In this document: positions 15,496-24,122 of the stretch, one piece after another
Layout of the letters: every line of letters starts with the position of its first letter
How positions within the stretch are numbered: the first letter of the stretch is position 1
NCBI RefSeq assembly: GCF_937898475.1
Contig: NZ_CALEJS010000018.1
Location: 1-50,351, forward strand
Direction: 5' to 3'
From: an uncultured Chitinophaga sp.
Lineage (GTDB): Bacteria > Bacteroidota > Bacteroidia > Chitinophagales > Chitinophagaceae
DNA length: 50,351 nucleotides
Position numbers and translations under genes: made by a program
Notes under the pieces: generated by a model
Told to the model about the DNA's origin: nothing
What the model saw: the letters and a program-made list of their open reading frames with translations, nothing else
The model's database searches: none

Positions 15496-17694
15496 ATGAA
15501 ACTACTTATAGCCGCCGGCTGCCTGCTGCTTTGCATAACAGCCTGCCGGAACCAGGAAAGCAATCCTGACTACAGCGGATGGAGCGCCTATGCAGGATCT
15601 AAGGACGGCAGCCGCTACTCTTCCAACAACCAGCTGAACACCGGCAATGTGAGCGGCTTACAGGTAGCCTGGACCTACAGCTCGCAGGATAAAGACACGG
15701 GCAATCACTCCCAGAACCAGTGTAACCCCATTATGGTGGATGGCGTGCTGTACGGCCTTACGCCCCGGGTAAAATTGTTTGCCCTGGACGCCGCCAGCGG
15801 ACAGCCCAAATGGACCTTCGACCCCGCTACCCTGGAACCGGATACCGTGTCACAAGACCCCTTTGCCTTCTTTAAAGTAAGCCGCGGCCTCATGTACTGG
15901 CAGAACGAAGAGGGCACCGATAAAAGGATCCTCTACAGCGCAGGGGCTAAATTATACGCCGTTAATGCCGCTAACGGGCAGGTAGTGAAAAGCTTTGGTA
16001 ACGGCGGGTATATTTCGCTGGATGTTGGCCTGGACAGGGATACCGCTACCTATAACAAGTTCATCGCCGCTACTACGCCGGGCATCATCTACAAAGACCT
16101 GGTGATCATGGGTATGCGGGTGGCAGAATCTGCCGACGCGGCGCCGGGGCATATACGCGCTTTCGACGTCCGTACAGGTAAACGCGCCTGGATCTTCCAT
16201 ACCATACCGCAACCGGGAGAAAAAGGCTATGATTCCTGGGAAGATAAAGACGCCTGGCAAAAATTTGGCGGCGCCAATAGCTGGGCGGGCATGTCGCTGG
16301 ATGAACAAAAAGGCATCCTCTATGTGCCTACCGGTTCTATCGGCGGCGATTTCTATGGCGGTATACGCAAAGGGCAGAACCTGTTCGGTAATTCGCTCAT
16401 AGCGCTGGATGCTGCCACGGGTAAATACCGGTGGCATTACCAGGTGGTGCATCACGACCTGTGGGACCGCGACCTGGCGGCCAATCCCAACCTGGTGACC
16501 ATCAGGAGAAACGGGAAGAAGATAGACGCCGTGGCGCAGATCACCAAACACGGGTACATCTTTGTATTTGACCGTACCAGCGGCCAGCCGGTATTTCCCA
16601 TCAGGGAAGTGCCCGTTCCTCCGTCAGATCTGCCGGGAGAAGCGCCTTGGCCCACACAACCCATCCCAGACCTTCCCGAGCCTTTTGCCAGGCAGCATTT
16701 TGACTCCACCCAGGTATGGGGCCTCACACCGGAGAAGCAGCAGGCCCTGATGGAAAAGTTCCGCCAGGTAAAGTATAATGCGCCATTCACCCCACCCAGC
16801 AAAGCTGGTGTGTGGATCTTCCCGGGCTTTGACGGCGGCGGCGAATGGGGCGGCGCAGCCGTAGATCCCGAAACGGGCATTCTTTACGTAAACAGCAGCG
16901 AGCTACCCTGGTCATTAACTATGATAGACGTACCCGCCACACAAACGCATGACCGCTCCATCAAAGGCGTAGGAAAAACCGTATACGGCAAATACTGCAT
17001 CTCCTGCCATGGCGCCACCCTGAAAGGCAATGGCCCCTCCTACCCTTCGCTGCTTGACCTGGATAAGAAATATACCCAGGACCAGGTGCAGGATATCATT
17101 GAACATGGCAAAAACATGATGCCAGCCTTTACACAGCTGGAACCCAGTGAAAAACAGGCCCTCCTGGCCTTCCTGCTGCACCTGGAAGACAAAGAGCCTG
17201 CTTCCGGCGCCGTAGCCAAAGCCATTACCGCCGGTAAGACGGATGAAAAGAAAAGCATCCTGGATGAGGTGCCTTATACCATGACAGGCTACAACCGTTT
17301 CCTGGACAACGACGGCTATCCGGGTATCAAACCGCCCTGGGGCACGCTCAACGCCGTTGACCTCAACAGCGGTAAACTTTTATGGAAAGTACCCCTGGGC
17401 GAGTATGCCGAACTGCGTAAGAAAGGGTTTCCGCCTACAGGCACGGAGAACTACGGCGGCCCCCTGGTAACAAAAGGCGGACTGGTATTTATTGCGGCTA
17501 CTAAAGACGAAAAGATCAGGGCCTTTGACAAAACCAGCGGAAAAGTATTGTGGGAAGCCGCCCTCCCCGCCGCCGGTTATGCCACCCCGGCCACTTATAT
17601 GCTGAACGGCAAACAGTACGTAGTGATCGCCTGCGGCGGCGGAAAGATAGGCAGCAGATCCGGCGACAGCTACGTAGCATTCGCATTGCCCTGA
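15496..17694 (+). CDS. PQQ-dependent dehydrogenase-cytochrome c lipoprotein
   Basis: The 732-residue protein has a lipoprotein signal ending in ITAC (Cys17), so it should be anchored in an envelope membrane facing the periplasm. PQQ-type beta-propeller repeats appear throughout (for example LFALDAASGQPKWTF, LIALDAATGKYRWHY, IRAFDKTSGKVLWEA). A cytochrome c domain is inserted between propeller blades, with heme motif CISCH (Cys501, Cys504, His505) and a Met-rich NMMPAF stretch as likely axial ligand. This is the COG4993-type glucose/polyol dehydrogenase group with a built-in electron acceptor. Substrate may be glucose or another aldose, or an alcohol. PQQ must be made or scavenged; no pqq genes are in the window. 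It starts an operon with acetate kinase and phosphoketolase. Confidence 0.9.
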   Translation: MKLLIAAGCLLLCITACRNQESNPDYSGWSAYAGSKDGSRYSSNNQLNTGNVSGLQVAWTYSSQDKDTGNHSQNQCNPIMVDGVLYGLTPRVKLFALDAASGQPKWTFDPATLEPDTVSQDPFAFFKVSRGLMYWQNEEGTDKRILYSAGAKLYAVNAANGQVVKSFGNGGYISLDVGLDRDTATYNKFIAATTPGIIYKDLVIMGMRVAESADAAPGHIRAFDVRTGKRAWIFHTIPQPGEKGYDSWEDKDAWQKFGGANSWAGMSLDEQKGILYVPTGSIGGDFYGGIRKGQNLFGNSLIALDAATGKYRWHYQVVHHDLWDRDLAANPNLVTIRRNGKKIDAVAQITKHGYIFVFDRTSGQPVFPIREVPVPPSDLPGEAPWPTQPIPDLPEPFARQHFDSTQVWGLTPEKQQALMEKFRQVKYNAPFTPPSKAGVWIFPGFDGGGEWGGAAVDPETGILYVNSSELPWSLTMIDVPATQTHDRSIKGVGKTVYGKYCISCHGATLKGNGPSYPSLLDLDKKYTQDQVQDIIEHGKNMMPAFTQLEPSEKQALLAFLLHLEDKEPASGAVAKAITAGKTDEKKSILDEVPYTMTGYNRFLDNDGYPGIKPPWGTLNAVDLNSGKLLWKVPLGEYAELRKKGFPPTGTENYGGPLVTKGGLVFIAATKDEKIRAFDKTSGKVLWEAALPAAGYATPATYMLNGKQYVVIACGGGKIGSRSGDSYVAFALP

Positions 17695-17757
17695 TGCACC
17701 CCGGTATGTCGCCTGCTTTACACAATGCGGCATATTTTTTGGCCTTCCCCAGTTGTC

Positions 17758-18891
17758 ATGAGTACAATTACACCTGTTATACTAACTGTCAACTGTGGGT
17801 CTTCCAGCCTGAAGTATGGGCTCTTCAGCCTGACGGGCGATGCCGCGCCCTTACACAGCGGCCAGATCCGTGATATAGGCAAAGCGCCGGTAAAAGATAT
17901 GGAGGCGGCTGTAGATCAGCTCATTGCCCTGTTCAATGAACGCTTTGCGCACTACGAGGTCAGGGCCATCGGCCATAGAATGGTGCAGGGCGGCCTGCAG
18001 CACATGGAACCGGAGCAGGTCAGCGATCAGCTGCTGGCTGCTCTCAGCAAACTGGTACCACTTGCCCCCGGGCATTTACCTTCGGAAATAACCGCCATCC
18101 GCGCCTTTTCACAGGTATTCCCGAAAGCTACACAGATCGTTTGTTTTGATACGGCCTTTCATCAGCACATGCCCTTTGTAGCACGCCACTATGCCCTGCC
18201 GAGAAGGTTCTGGGAACAGGGCCTGCTACGCTACGGATTCCATGGCCTCTCCTGCGAGTATATTATGCAAACGCTGCAGCAAACAGCGCCTGAAACGGCC
18301 CGCGGCAGGATCATCATCGCCCACCTGGGCAACGGCGCCAGTATGACCGCCGTACAGGATGGCCGCAGTATAGATACCACCATGGGCTTAACACCCGCAG
18401 GCGGACTGGTAATGGGTACCCGCCCCGGAGACCTGGACCCCGGCGTTATACTCTACCTGCTCAAAGAACAACAGCTCAGCGCAGATGAACTGAATGAGCT
18501 GCTGAATAAACAGTCGGGACTAAAAGCATTATCCGGTAAAATGTCTGACGTAGAAGACCTCCTGGCCAGCGCGCCGGAGCATCCGCACGCTGCAGAAGCC
18601 ATCGATCTTTTCTGCTACCAGGCCCGGAAACATGCCGGGGCGCTGGCCGCCGCCATGGGCGGACTGGACACTTTCATCTTTACCGGCGGTATCGGAGAAC
18701 ATGCGGCGGAGATCCGGCAGCGTATCTGCGAAGGGCTTGAATTTCTGGGTATGCATATTGATAGTACACAGAATGAGCAGGCTGCAGCACTGATATCTGC
18801 CCCGGGCAGCGCCGTTGCCATACGCGTAATACCTGCCAGTGAAGAACGGATGATTGCGCAACATACCCGGCAGTGGCTGCAGCAGCATTAA
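17758..18891 (+). CDS. ackA: Acetate kinase
   Basis: The 377-residue ASKHA-fold enzyme interconverts acetyl phosphate plus ADP and acetate plus ATP. The family signatures are present: VNCGSSSLKY at 11-20, the RYGFHGLS segment, HLGNGAS, DTTMGLTPAGGLVMGTRPGD and FTGGIGEH. It is slightly shorter than the usual ~400 residues. The ATG at 17758 was chosen because it places VNCGSSS at the normal distance from the start; an upstream ATG adds 11 atypical residues. It lies 63 bases after the PQQ dehydrogenase and 11 bases before phosphoketolase, which makes its substrate. Confidence 0.95.
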   Translation: MSTITPVILTVNCGSSSLKYGLFSLTGDAAPLHSGQIRDIGKAPVKDMEAAVDQLIALFNERFAHYEVRAIGHRMVQGGLQHMEPEQVSDQLLAALSKLVPLAPGHLPSEITAIRAFSQVFPKATQIVCFDTAFHQHMPFVARHYALPRRFWEQGLLRYGFHGLSCEYIMQTLQQTAPETARGRIIIAHLGNGASMTAVQDGRSIDTTMGLTPAGGLVMGTRPGDLDPGVILYLLKEQQLSADELNELLNKQSGLKALSGKMSDVEDLLASAPEHPHAAEAIDLFCYQARKHAGALAAAMGGLDTFIFTGGIGEHAAEIRQRICEGLEFLGMHIDSTQNEQAAALISAPGSAVAIRVIPASEERMIAQHTRQWLQQH

Positions 18892-18902
18892 TACCAACGA
18901 TC

Positions 18903-21263
18903 ATGGCTACACTAACTGACGAGCAACTGCAATTAACAGATAAATACTGGCGCGCCGCCAATTACCTGGCCGCAGCACAGCTTTACCTGCAGGACAATGC
19001 CCTGCTGAAAGCACCCCTGCAGCCGGAGCACATCAAGCCGCGGCTGCTGGGGCACTGGGGCACCTGTCCGGGACTGAACCTTATCTACGTGCATTTAAAC
19101 CGCCTCATAAAAGAAAGGAATGCCAATCTCCTGTTCATCTGCGGGCCCGGCCACGGGGCGCCTGCAATACTGGCCAACAGTTTCCTGGAAGGCACTATGT
19201 CAGAGATCTATCCTGATATTACACCGGATGAAGCAGGTATGCGTACATTGTTCCGCCGCTTCTCCTCCCCCGGTGGTATACCCAGTCACGTTAGTCCGCA
19301 AACGCCCGGCTCCATTCACGAAGGCGGTGAGCTGGGCTATGCATTGGCACATGCCTTTGGCGCCGTATTCGATAATCCTGACCTGGTGGCCGCCTGTGTG
19401 GTGGGCGATGGAGAAGCAGAAACAGGCCCCTTATCCGGCAGCTGGAAATCCATCAGGTTCCTCAATCCCGCAAGAGATGGCGCGGTGCTGCCCATCCTGC
19501 ACCTGAACGGATACAAGATCTCCGGCCCTACGGTAATGGCGCGTATGAGTGATGAAGCGCTGGCAGATCTTTTCCGGGGATATGGGTACAAACCCATCTT
19601 TGTATCAGGTAATGAACCCATGGCCGTGCATTCGCTCATGGCACATGCACTGGACAGGGCCCATACTATCATCAGGGACATACAGGCAGTTAGCAGAACA
19701 CAAACAGGTAAATCCCATAGCTGGCTGCCATGGCCCGTGATTATACTACGCACGCCCAAAGGCTGGACCTGCCCAAAAGAATGGGAGGGCAAGCCCCTGG
19801 AAGACAGTTTCCGCGCACACCAGGTGCCCATCATGCATGTAAAGGAAAAGCCCGAAGCGCTGGCATTACTGGAACAGTGGCTGCAAAGCTACCACCCCGC
19901 CGAATTGTTTGACCAGGACGGGAAATTAATACCCGCGCTCAAAGCGCTTGCCCCACAGGGGCAACAGCGGATGAGCGCCAACCCGCATACCAATGGCGGT
20001 TTGCAGTTGCAGGAACTGCAGCTGCCTGATTACAGGGAATATGCCGTAGCAGTAACAACACCCGGTGTAACCGTGGCAGAGAGCACCACCCGGCTGGGAA
20101 AATGGCTGCGCGATGTATTTAAGCTGAACGAAGCGGCGCAGAACTTTCGCTTGTTCTGTCCTGATGAAACACACTCCAACCGCCTGCAGGCCGTATTTGA
20201 AGCCACCAGCCGCTGTTTCATGGAACCGGTATTGAGTACGGACGAAGATCTCTCGCCCAACGGCCGCGTGATGGAAGTGCTCAGCGAACACCTTTGCCAG
20301 GGATGGCTGGAAGGTTACCTGCTCACCGGCAGGCACGGCATTTTTCCCTGTTATGAAGCCTTTATCACCATCATTGACTCCATGTTCAACCAGCACGCCA
20401 AGTGGTTGAAAAGCTGCCGGGAATTACCCTGGAGAACGGAGCTCGCATCACTCAACTACCTGCTTACCTCGCACAGCTGGCGCCAGGATCATAATGGCTA
20501 CAGCCACCAGGGCCCCGGTTTCATTGATACCGTGGTGAATAAAAAAAGCACGGTGATCAGGATCTACCTGCCGCCGGATGCCAATTGCCTCTTATCGGTA
20601 ATGGATCATTGCCTGCGCAGCCGCAATTATGTGAACCTGGTAGTAGCCGGTAAACAGCCCGAACTGCAATGGCTCAATATGGAAGCAGCAGCGGCGCATT
20701 GTGCGCAGGGCGCCTCCGTATGGCAATGGGCCTCTAACGATGAAGGTCATACGCCCGACGTAATACTGGCCTGCGCGGGAGATGTGCCCACGCAGGAAAC
20801 ACTGGCCGCCGCCTGGCTCTTACGCCAACACCTGCCCCAACTGAAAGTAAGGGTAGTGAATGTAGTGGATCTGATGTCATTATCACCTAAAGCCTATCAT
20901 CCCCACGGACTGGAAGATGCGCTTTTTTCGCAACTCTTTACAGACAATGCGCCGGTGATCTTTGCCTTTCACGGTTATGTGCGCATTATACATGACCTGG
21001 TGCACGGGCGGCCGGAACCTGAGCGTTTTCATGTGCGCGGCTTCATGGAAGAAGGCAGTACCACCACGCCCTTTGATATGGTGGTGCTGAACAACATGAG
21101 CCGCTATCAGCTGGCGCTGGAAGCCATCCGCCGCGTAGCGCGCGTACAGGATCAATCCGAGCCTGCCGTAAATTATTTTACGGCGCAACTGGAAAAACAT
21201 GCTGTTTATATAAGAGAACACCTGGAAGATATGCCCGAAGTAAAAAACTGGAAGTGGGAATAA
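18903..21263 (+). CDS. xfp: Xylulose-5-phosphate/fructose-6-phosphate phosphoketolase
   Basis: This 786-residue thiamine-diphosphate enzyme splits xylulose 5-phosphate, and often fructose 6-phosphate, with phosphate to acetyl phosphate plus glyceraldehyde 3-phosphate or erythrose 4-phosphate. It shows HWGTCPGLNLIYVHLNR near the N-terminus, the ThDP-binding GDGEAETGP, HLNGYKISGPT and RQDHNGYSHQGPGFID. The usual Asp of HQDPG is Gly here. Length is normal for the family. With ackA just upstream it yields ATP from sugar phosphate carbon (a bifid-shunt type pathway) and spares carbon from the pyruvate dehydrogenase loss. The ATG at 18903 was chosen; the longer frame starts inside ackA. Confidence 0.95.
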   Translation: MATLTDEQLQLTDKYWRAANYLAAAQLYLQDNALLKAPLQPEHIKPRLLGHWGTCPGLNLIYVHLNRLIKERNANLLFICGPGHGAPAILANSFLEGTMSEIYPDITPDEAGMRTLFRRFSSPGGIPSHVSPQTPGSIHEGGELGYALAHAFGAVFDNPDLVAACVVGDGEAETGPLSGSWKSIRFLNPARDGAVLPILHLNGYKISGPTVMARMSDEALADLFRGYGYKPIFVSGNEPMAVHSLMAHALDRAHTIIRDIQAVSRTQTGKSHSWLPWPVIILRTPKGWTCPKEWEGKPLEDSFRAHQVPIMHVKEKPEALALLEQWLQSYHPAELFDQDGKLIPALKALAPQGQQRMSANPHTNGGLQLQELQLPDYREYAVAVTTPGVTVAESTTRLGKWLRDVFKLNEAAQNFRLFCPDETHSNRLQAVFEATSRCFMEPVLSTDEDLSPNGRVMEVLSEHLCQGWLEGYLLTGRHGIFPCYEAFITIIDSMFNQHAKWLKSCRELPWRTELASLNYLLTSHSWRQDHNGYSHQGPGFIDTVVNKKSTVIRIYLPPDANCLLSVMDHCLRSRNYVNLVVAGKQPELQWLNMEAAAAHCAQGASVWQWASNDEGHTPDVILACAGDVPTQETLAAAWLLRQHLPQLKVRVVNVVDLMSLSPKAYHPHGLEDALFSQLFTDNAPVIFAFHGYVRIIHDLVHGRPEPERFHVRGFMEEGSTTTPFDMVVLNNMSRYQLALEAIRRVARVQDQSEPAVNYFTAQLEKHAVYIREHLEDMPEVKNWKWE

Positions 21264-21328
21264 CGCCAGTGTTTGAATTATACAATTATACGTTTGAAAG
21301 CTGTAAGTACCGGGGCATGTTGCTGTGC

Positions 21329-21336
21329 TAATTTTG
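21329..21336 (+). promoter_or_regulatory. Possible Bacteroidota -7 box (TAATTTTG)
   Basis: TAATTTTG matches TAnnTTTG and lies 22 bases before the SDR start codon, a normal distance. No TTTG is found at the expected -33 spacing; the nearest lies about 32 bases farther upstream. Confidence 0.4.
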
Positions 21337-21358
21337 TTGCTACAAAACACAACATACT

Positions 21359-22219
21359 ATGAGCACACAAAAAACATGGTTTATAACCGGCGCATCAAAA
21401 GGCTTAGGCCTTACACTCGTTAAACAATTACTGAGCCTCGGCCACCAGGTAGCAGCTACCTCCAGGAGCCTGGATGATCTGACCAAGGCAGTAGGTGAGC
21501 ACAATACTAACTTCCTTGCATTAACTGCAGACCTGAAAACGGAAGCCAGCGTAAGCAAAGCAGTGAATGCTGCGATTGCCCGCTTCGGTAAACTGGATGT
21601 AGTAGTGAACAACGCTGGCTACGGACAGGCAGGCGGACTGGAAGAGCTTTCAGATAAAGAAGCAAGAGAGAATTTTGACATCAATGTATTTGGCGCCCTG
21701 AACGTGATCCGCAGCGTAATGCCGCAGCTGAGGAAACAACGCTCCGGCCATATCCTCAACATTTCTTCCATTGCCGGTGTTACCGGCGCTTTCCCGGGCT
21801 TTGGCGTTTACTGCGCCACCAAATTTGCACTGAACGGACTTACTGAATCATTGTCTGCAGAAGTGAAGTCTTTTGGTGTAAAGGTTACATTGATACAACC
21901 CGGTTACTTCAGAACATCCTTCCTTACCTCGGATTCGGCAAAGCTGCCCGCTAACCCGATTGCGGCATACAAAGAAGTAAGAGAAGTGGAGGCTTTCCAT
22001 ATGAACGAAATGAACGGCAACCAGGCCGGCGATCCTGAAAAGGCTGCAGCCGTTATGATCAAGGTAACCGAAGATCAAAACCCGCCGCTGCACCTCATAC
22101 TCGGGGAAGATGCTTACCTGCTGGCGGACGCAAAATTTGCATCCGTGAAAAGTGAGATGGAGGCATGGAGAGAAGTAGCTACCGCTACCAGTTTTGAAGG
22201 CAGCGTAGTGGCACACTAA
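21359..22219 (+). CDS. Short-chain dehydrogenase/reductase
   Basis: The 286-residue classical SDR has the cofactor motif TGASKGLG at 10-17, NNAG at 84-87, catalytic Ser137 and the YxxxK pair Tyr151/Lys155. An Arg and Ser after strand 2 (TSRSLDD) suggest NADP(H) preference. It resembles the SDR group of oxidoreductases often placed beside AraC regulators. It converges with the AraC gene at 22279-23082 and has its own terminator. The substrate is unknown. Confidence 0.92.
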   Translation: MSTQKTWFITGASKGLGLTLVKQLLSLGHQVAATSRSLDDLTKAVGEHNTNFLALTADLKTEASVSKAVNAAIARFGKLDVVVNNAGYGQAGGLEELSDKEARENFDINVFGALNVIRSVMPQLRKQRSGHILNISSIAGVTGAFPGFGVYCATKFALNGLTESLSAEVKSFGVKVTLIQPGYFRTSFLTSDSAKLPANPIAAYKEVREVEAFHMNEMNGNQAGDPEKAAAVMIKVTEDQNPPLHLILGEDAYLLADAKFASVKSEMEAWREVATATSFEGSVVAH

Positions 22220-22241
22220 CACTATTTGATCTATATATATC

Positions 22242-22271
22242 AGAACAGCTCATCTTGTGGTGAGCTGTTCT
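22242..22271. terminator. Intrinsic terminator between convergent genes
   Basis: Eleven base pairs, AGAACAGCTCA with TGAGCTGTTCT, close an 8-nt loop; TT and CCC follow on the plus strand. It terminates the SDR gene and may also serve the minus-strand AraC gene, whose stop codon is 7 bases away. Confidence 0.75.
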
Positions 22272-22278
22272 TTCCCTG

Positions 22279-23082
22279 TTAATCCCTGCCAATGCAGAAA
22301 TTATCATCTTCATTGAGCTGCATGAATTGCCGGGGACTCACACCGGTATAGTGTTTAAAATCCCTGATCAGGTGACTCTGGTCATGATAGCCAAACTGCA
22401 CCACCAGCTCAAACCAGTTCACCTTTGCAGCAGGATGATCAAGCAGGTAGGCAAGCACCTGTTTAAAGCGCAGAAAACGCAGCAGCTCTTTAGGCGAATA
22501 GCCCACATACTTTTTAAAGCGCAGCTGCACAGCGCGTGCTGAAACGCCATACCTGCCGGCGATCACCTTCACCGGGTTCACCACCGGGTTATGGATATCA
22601 TCTACATGATCCAGTAGCTGTTGTGTTGGCGGTTCACTTTGTGCAATGTGCAGCAGCAGGTAATCGGTGAGCGCGGCAATGCGCTGTTCCGTATCAGGAA
22701 TAGCAGCCAGTAAATGCCAGACATCTTCCAGCCGCTCCGCAACAGCAGCTTCTTCACCGGGCGTAACAGACAGGAAACGGTAAAAGCCATCCAGTATAAA
22801 CTGCAGCACCAGCAGATCGCTGTCTGCCTGCAGCTGGTAGTTCATCATACAGCGCAGCGGCCCCAGTATGACAATACGATCAATGACCTGTGCTCCCGGC
22901 GCTTCATCGCCAAAGGCATACGGTATTGCTGCACCGAAATTAAAGACCACGATCATTTCCAGGCTGGGCGCCAGGTGGTACAGCTGCGGCTGCATACCGG
23001 GCGGTGTGCGGGCCGCATAGCAATGGCTCAATACGCCTGCCAGGCGTGGATCTACCGGGTAACGTCTGCCTGGGTCTGCCAT
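22279..23082 (-). CDS. AraC-family transcriptional regulator (second)
   Basis: The 267-residue protein has an N-terminal sensing half with a PSLEMIVVFNFG segment, as in the DUF6597-type regulators. A C-terminal AraC helix-turn-helix pair follows (VKVIAGRYGVSARAVQLRFKK and FGYHDQSHLIRDFKHYTGVSP at about 225-250). It probably controls the convergent SDR or itself. It lies 23 bases before the ABC ATPase on the opposite side of its start, so it is not in operon with it. Confidence 0.9.
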   Translation of the reverse strand: MADPGRRYPVDPRLAGVLSHCYAARTPPGMQPQLYHLAPSLEMIVVFNFGAAIPYAFGDEAPGAQVIDRIVILGPLRCMMNYQLQADSDLLVLQFILDGFYRFLSVTPGEEAAVAERLEDVWHLLAAIPDTEQRIAALTDYLLLHIAQSEPPTQQLLDHVDDIHNPVVNPVKVIAGRYGVSARAVQLRFKKYVGYSPKELLRFLRFKQVLAYLLDHPAAKVNWFELVVQFGYHDQSHLIRDFKHYTGVSPRQFMQLNEDDNFCIGRD

Positions 23083-23105
23083 AAGAAATTGTTTGTAACA
23101 CTAAC

Positions 23106-23789
23106 TTAGTAAAATTCAGCCAATGTTCCGGGAGGCAGGTAGTGCTGGGTTTCCAGCTGATCCAGTGATTGAATACGTTTACAGACGCCGTTGCTCAGCA
23201 GCAGCAGCTGGGTGCTGGTGCCGATGATGTTGCGATAATCGTGATCGGTAATAATAAATCCCTTGGTAGTACGATAGGCTGTGATCAACGCTGCTATGCG
23301 TTCCTTATAGAGCGGTTCCATACCGGAGAAAGGCTCATCCATCAACACAAATTTCACGTCCAGGTTTAGGAGCAGCATAATTTCAAGATACCTTAGCTCA
23401 CCGCCGGAGAGTTCGTTAACGTACTTGTTCAGGTGCGGACTAATCCTTTCATTTGCCCGTATGCTTTGTTGAGCGTGTTTATCAGCAATGAAGATCCCGA
23501 TGATCTTCCTGACCGGTATGTCTGCAGGCAGAAAACGATGTTGTGGTAAATAGGCGATCTGGCCGCCTTGCCGGTATGGAAAAGGGCAGGGTTTGCCATT
23601 GATCCGGATGCTGCTGTTAAGGGCGGGTTCAGTACCGAAGAGGATCTTCAGCAGAGTGGATTTACCGCTGCCATTACGGCCCAGCAGCCCGATGATATCG
23701 CCGGTTTCGCATTTCAGGTACACATCGGTGAGCAGTTCTTTAGTACCGTAGTTTTTCTGTATGCTATCTGCTTCCAGCTGATGTTTCAT
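23106..23789 (-). CDS. ABC transporter ATP-binding protein
   Basis: The 227-residue stand-alone ATPase has Walker A GRNGSGKST, signature LSGGELRYLE, Walker B VLMDEPFSGM and switch ITDHD, all competent. It has no membrane segment. Its start overlaps the stop of the upstream 100-residue membrane protein in an ATGA, so the two are translationally coupled and probably form one complex. The start at 23789 was chosen for this reason over a TTG-like start four codons earlier. Substrate is unknown; the small partner is far too short for a normal ABC permease. Confidence 0.88.
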   Translation of the reverse strand: MKHQLEADSIQKNYGTKELLTDVYLKCETGDIIGLLGRNGSGKSTLLKILFGTEPALNSSIRINGKPCPFPYRQGGQIAYLPQHRFLPADIPVRKIIGIFIADKHAQQSIRANERISPHLNKYVNELSGGELRYLEIMLLLNLDVKFVLMDEPFSGMEPLYKERIAALITAYRTTKGFIITDHDYRNIIGTSTQLLLLSNGVCKRIQSLDQLETQHYLPPGTLAEFY

Positions 23790-24088
23790 AAGCCGATCCA
23801 TTTTTTGACGATCAGGTATAACAGCAGCACCGGTACCAGTAACAGGTAAGACAACGCCATAAGCCGGATCTTTGAAAAGCCCCTGTTGTGGTAGAAATAG
23901 TACTGCCGCTTGTGTCTGAGGTTATAAAGAAATGAGGCAAGCAGGAAACCGCCGCTGAAAATGGATAACCAGAAAGTATGAAGAAATGCCTGTATAGACC
24001 TTTCAGCGCCCACATATGCGAATAAGGCGGTTACTACGGAGAACAGCAGATTATACCGTTGTATGGTTCTGAAGTAATGAAGGAACAC
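23786..24088 (-). CDS. Small membrane protein coupled to ABC ATPase
   Basis: The 100-residue product has about three hydrophobic helices (about residues 12-28, 33-58 and 76-95) and basic loops with many Arg and His (YNLRHKRQYYFYHNRGFSK). The only possible start in frame is GTG at 24088; an in-frame stop lies seven codons upstream. Its TGA stop overlaps the ATG of the ATPase. It could be the membrane part of a minimal ABC-type complex, working as an oligomer, or an accessory to a permease encoded elsewhere. No family name is recognised. Confidence 0.7.
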   Translation of the reverse strand: MFLHYFRTIQRYNLLFSVVTALFAYVGAERSIQAFLHTFWLSIFSGGFLLASFLYNLRHKRQYYFYHNRGFSKIRLMALSYLLLVPVLLLYLIVKKWIGL

Positions 24089-24122
24089 TGCGAATTTTAG
24101 CGGAAATTAGGCTAAATATCTT

